Assembly (NCBI GenBank): GCA_018780645.1
Contig: JADMJJ010000013.1
Span: 124,001-188,000, forward strand
Length of the DNA: 64,000 nt
Direction of reading: 5' to 3'
Origin: Burkholderiaceae bacterium
GTDB lineage: Bacteria > Pseudomonadota > Gammaproteobacteria > Burkholderiales > Burkholderiaceae_C
The position numbers were made by a program, and so were the translations under genes. This document shows, in pieces, positions 62,923 through 64,000 of this stretch. Positions within the stretch are counted from its first letter, which is position 1. Each line of letters opens with the position of its first letter. Under the pieces are notes generated by a model that saw nothing but the letters and a program-made list of their open reading frames with translations, did no database searches and had not been told where the DNA came from.

Positions 62923-63958
62923 AACCGGCGCGTCGCGCATGCTGCAGGAGGCGCTGTTCGCGCCGCAGGCCGTGGCCCGCATGCTGGCCAATGACGCGGA
63001 TGCCTATGCCGCCCTGGGCCGCTCGCTGCGCGAGCAGCCGCCCGCCGCCCTGCTGACCGTGGCCCGCGGCAGTTCGGACCACGCCGCCCACTACATGGCC
63101 TATCTGATCATGGCGCGGCTGGGCCGGCTGGTCACCTCGCTGCCGATGTCGGTGGTCACGCTGTACCAGTCGCAGCTGGTCTGCGAGGGCATTGTCTCGC
63201 TGGCCTTCTCGCAATCGGGTCAGAGCCCCGATCTGGTGGCCCCGACGAATTTCTTCCGTGCCGGCGGTGCCCGCACCGTGGCCTTCGTCAATGACCCGGC
63301 CTCGCCGTTGGCCCAGGCCTCGCAATTCGTCTTCCCGCTGCATGTCGGCGCCGAGACCAGCGTGGCCGCGACCAAGAGCTATATCGCCCAGCTGGTGGCC
63401 GGCGCACGGGTTGTCGCGGCATGGTCCGGCGACGATGATTTGCTGGCCGCGCTGCAGCAGCTGCCCGAGGCGCTGGAGCGCGCCGCGCACCAGGACTGGC
63501 GCGTCGCCGTCGACGTGTTGAAGGACGCGGACCGTCTGTTCGTCATCGGCCGCGGCACCAGCCTGCCGATCGCCCAGGAGGCGGCCTTGAAGTTCAAGGA
63601 GACCTGCGGCATCCAGGCCGAGGCCTTCTCCGGCGCCGAGGTCAAGCACGGACCGATGGCACTGGTGGAGGAGGGCTATCCGATGCTGGTGTTCGCGCCG
63701 CGCGGTCCGACCCAGGCCAGCCTGATCGCGCTGGCCGAGGATATGCGCGGCCGTGGCGCCCGCGTGCTGCTGGCCGCGCCCGAGGGCATGGAAGGGACAA
63801 AGGGAGCCGAGCTTCCTTTGGCCACCACCGGCAACGAGGACCTCGATCCGATTGCCGCGGTGCAGAGCTTTTATCCGATGGTCGAGGCGCTGGCCCGGGC
63901 CCGGGGGCTGAACCCCGACCAGCCGCGCCATCTGGCCAAGGTCACCAAGACACATTGA
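62909..63958 (+). CDS. SIS-domain glucosamine-6-phosphate deaminase (NagB-II type)
   Basis: 349 residues with two SIS domains (ARGSSDHAAHYMAYLIMARL; LAFSQSGQSPDLVAPTN; VIGRGTSLPIAQEAALKFKE; EVKHGPMALVEEG), like the GlmS isomerase half without the glutaminase half. Converts GlcN-6-P to fructose-6-P and ammonia. TTG start at 62909 with AAGGAG 7 bases upstream; ATG at 62939 is possible but would skip the usual N-terminal residues. Overlaps nagA by 14 bases. Confidence 0.88.
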   Translation: MTSLETGASRMLQEALFAPQAVARMLANDADAYAALGRSLREQPPAALLTVARGSSDHAAHYMAYLIMARLGRLVTSLPMSVVTLYQSQLVCEGIVSLAFSQSGQSPDLVAPTNFFRAGGARTVAFVNDPASPLAQASQFVFPLHVGAETSVAATKSYIAQLVAGARVVAAWSGDDDLLAALQQLPEALERAAHQDWRVAVDVLKDADRLFVIGRGTSLPIAQEAALKFKETCGIQAEAFSGAEVKHGPMALVEEGYPMLVFAPRGPTQASLIALAEDMRGRGARVLLAAPEGMEGTKGAELPLATTGNEDLDPIAAVQSFYPMVEALARARGLNPDQPRHLAKVTKTH

Positions 63959-63964
63959 TTGACG

Positions 63965-64000
63965 CCGGCGGCCGGCTTCGACCGCCGCCGGGTTTGTTTT
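63965..64000 (+). terminator. Rho-independent terminator of the nag operon
   Basis: CCGGCGG (63965-63971) and CCGCCGG (63985-63991) form a 7-bp stem, followed by TTTGTTTT at 63993-64000, the end of the window. It starts 6 bases after the deaminase stop. Confidence 0.85.

Noticed and set aside
1..64000. CRISPR arrays, insertion sequences, tRNA or rRNA genes
   Set aside because: No regularly spaced direct repeats, transposase motifs or cloverleaf/rRNA segments were found when reading the window; small divergent elements could still be missed by eye.

Overview
The window is GC-rich, densely packed chromosomal DNA from a beta-proteobacterium, most likely a Burkholderiales member of the Roseateles/Mitsuaria/Rubrivivax type. 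Pointers are the gene block mltA - COG4389 membrane protein - apaG - rpe - gph - trpEGDC - ung, two PEP-CTERM (exosortase-sorted) proteins, orphan Bug-type and TRAP/ABC solute receptors, and a GlcNAc/chitin utilisation cluster. The genus is an inference; no rRNA or tRNA gene is visible.

Layout. 1-7.5 kb (minus strand): a hybrid-sensing histidine kinase cut by the window edge, a secreted HExxH metalloprotease translationally coupled to a small secreted partner, and a TPR-LuxR regulator. 7.5-9.5 kb: a PEP-CTERM protein, a small membrane protein and a FitAB/VapBC-type toxin-antitoxin pair. 9.7-12.6 kb: a complete polar amino-acid ABC importer. 12.6-14.7 kb: an unusual pair, a PqqD-domain plus M50-type membrane protease and a LABLAT-like acyltransferase whose 5' end looks frameshifted. 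14.9-17.1 kb: EamA exporter, flavin reductase-like protein and a secreted hypothetical. 17.1-20.9 kb: LysR regulator divergent from a dehydrogenase/BKACE/Bug operon resembling carnitine-type beta-keto acid cleavage. 21-23.3 kb: GH18 chitinase and a second PEP-CTERM protein. 23.4-26.3 kb: flavodoxin-fold oxidoreductase, MocR regulator, SnoaL-like protein and a gene fragment. 26.4-29.5 kb: TldD/PmbA pair and methylglyoxal synthase. 29.7-33.4 kb: TRAP transporter. 33.5-38.8 kb: oligopeptide/dipeptide ABC importer, with REP-like elements in and after it. 38.8-41.8 kb: HAD hydrolase, small proteins, MltA. 41.8-47.8 kb: COG4389 protein, apaG, tag, two fasciclin proteins, TetR, rpe. 47.8-52.2 kb: RND pump and adaptor. 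52.3-60 kb: gph, M19 peptidase-like protein, trpE-trpG-ltaE-trpD-trpC-ung preceded by a candidate Trp leader peptide. 60.1-64 kb: GlcNAc catabolic operon (kinase, GntR regulator, nagA, SIS-domain deaminase) ending in a terminator.

The most interesting signals are regulatory. A bipartite TGGTATT-N4-TGGTATT-like element occurs both at the nag operon promoter and, 39 kb away, at the chitinase promoter, suggesting one chitin/GlcNAc regulon under the GntR regulator. A 27-codon leader ORF with Trp-Pro-Trp precedes trpE behind an extended -10 that would start transcription at or next to its ATG. The PqqD-M50/acyltransferase pair with small flanking ORFs is the best candidate for an uncharacterised system, although its function cannot be read from sequence alone. 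All calls rest on reading motifs and reading frames; no database search was run.
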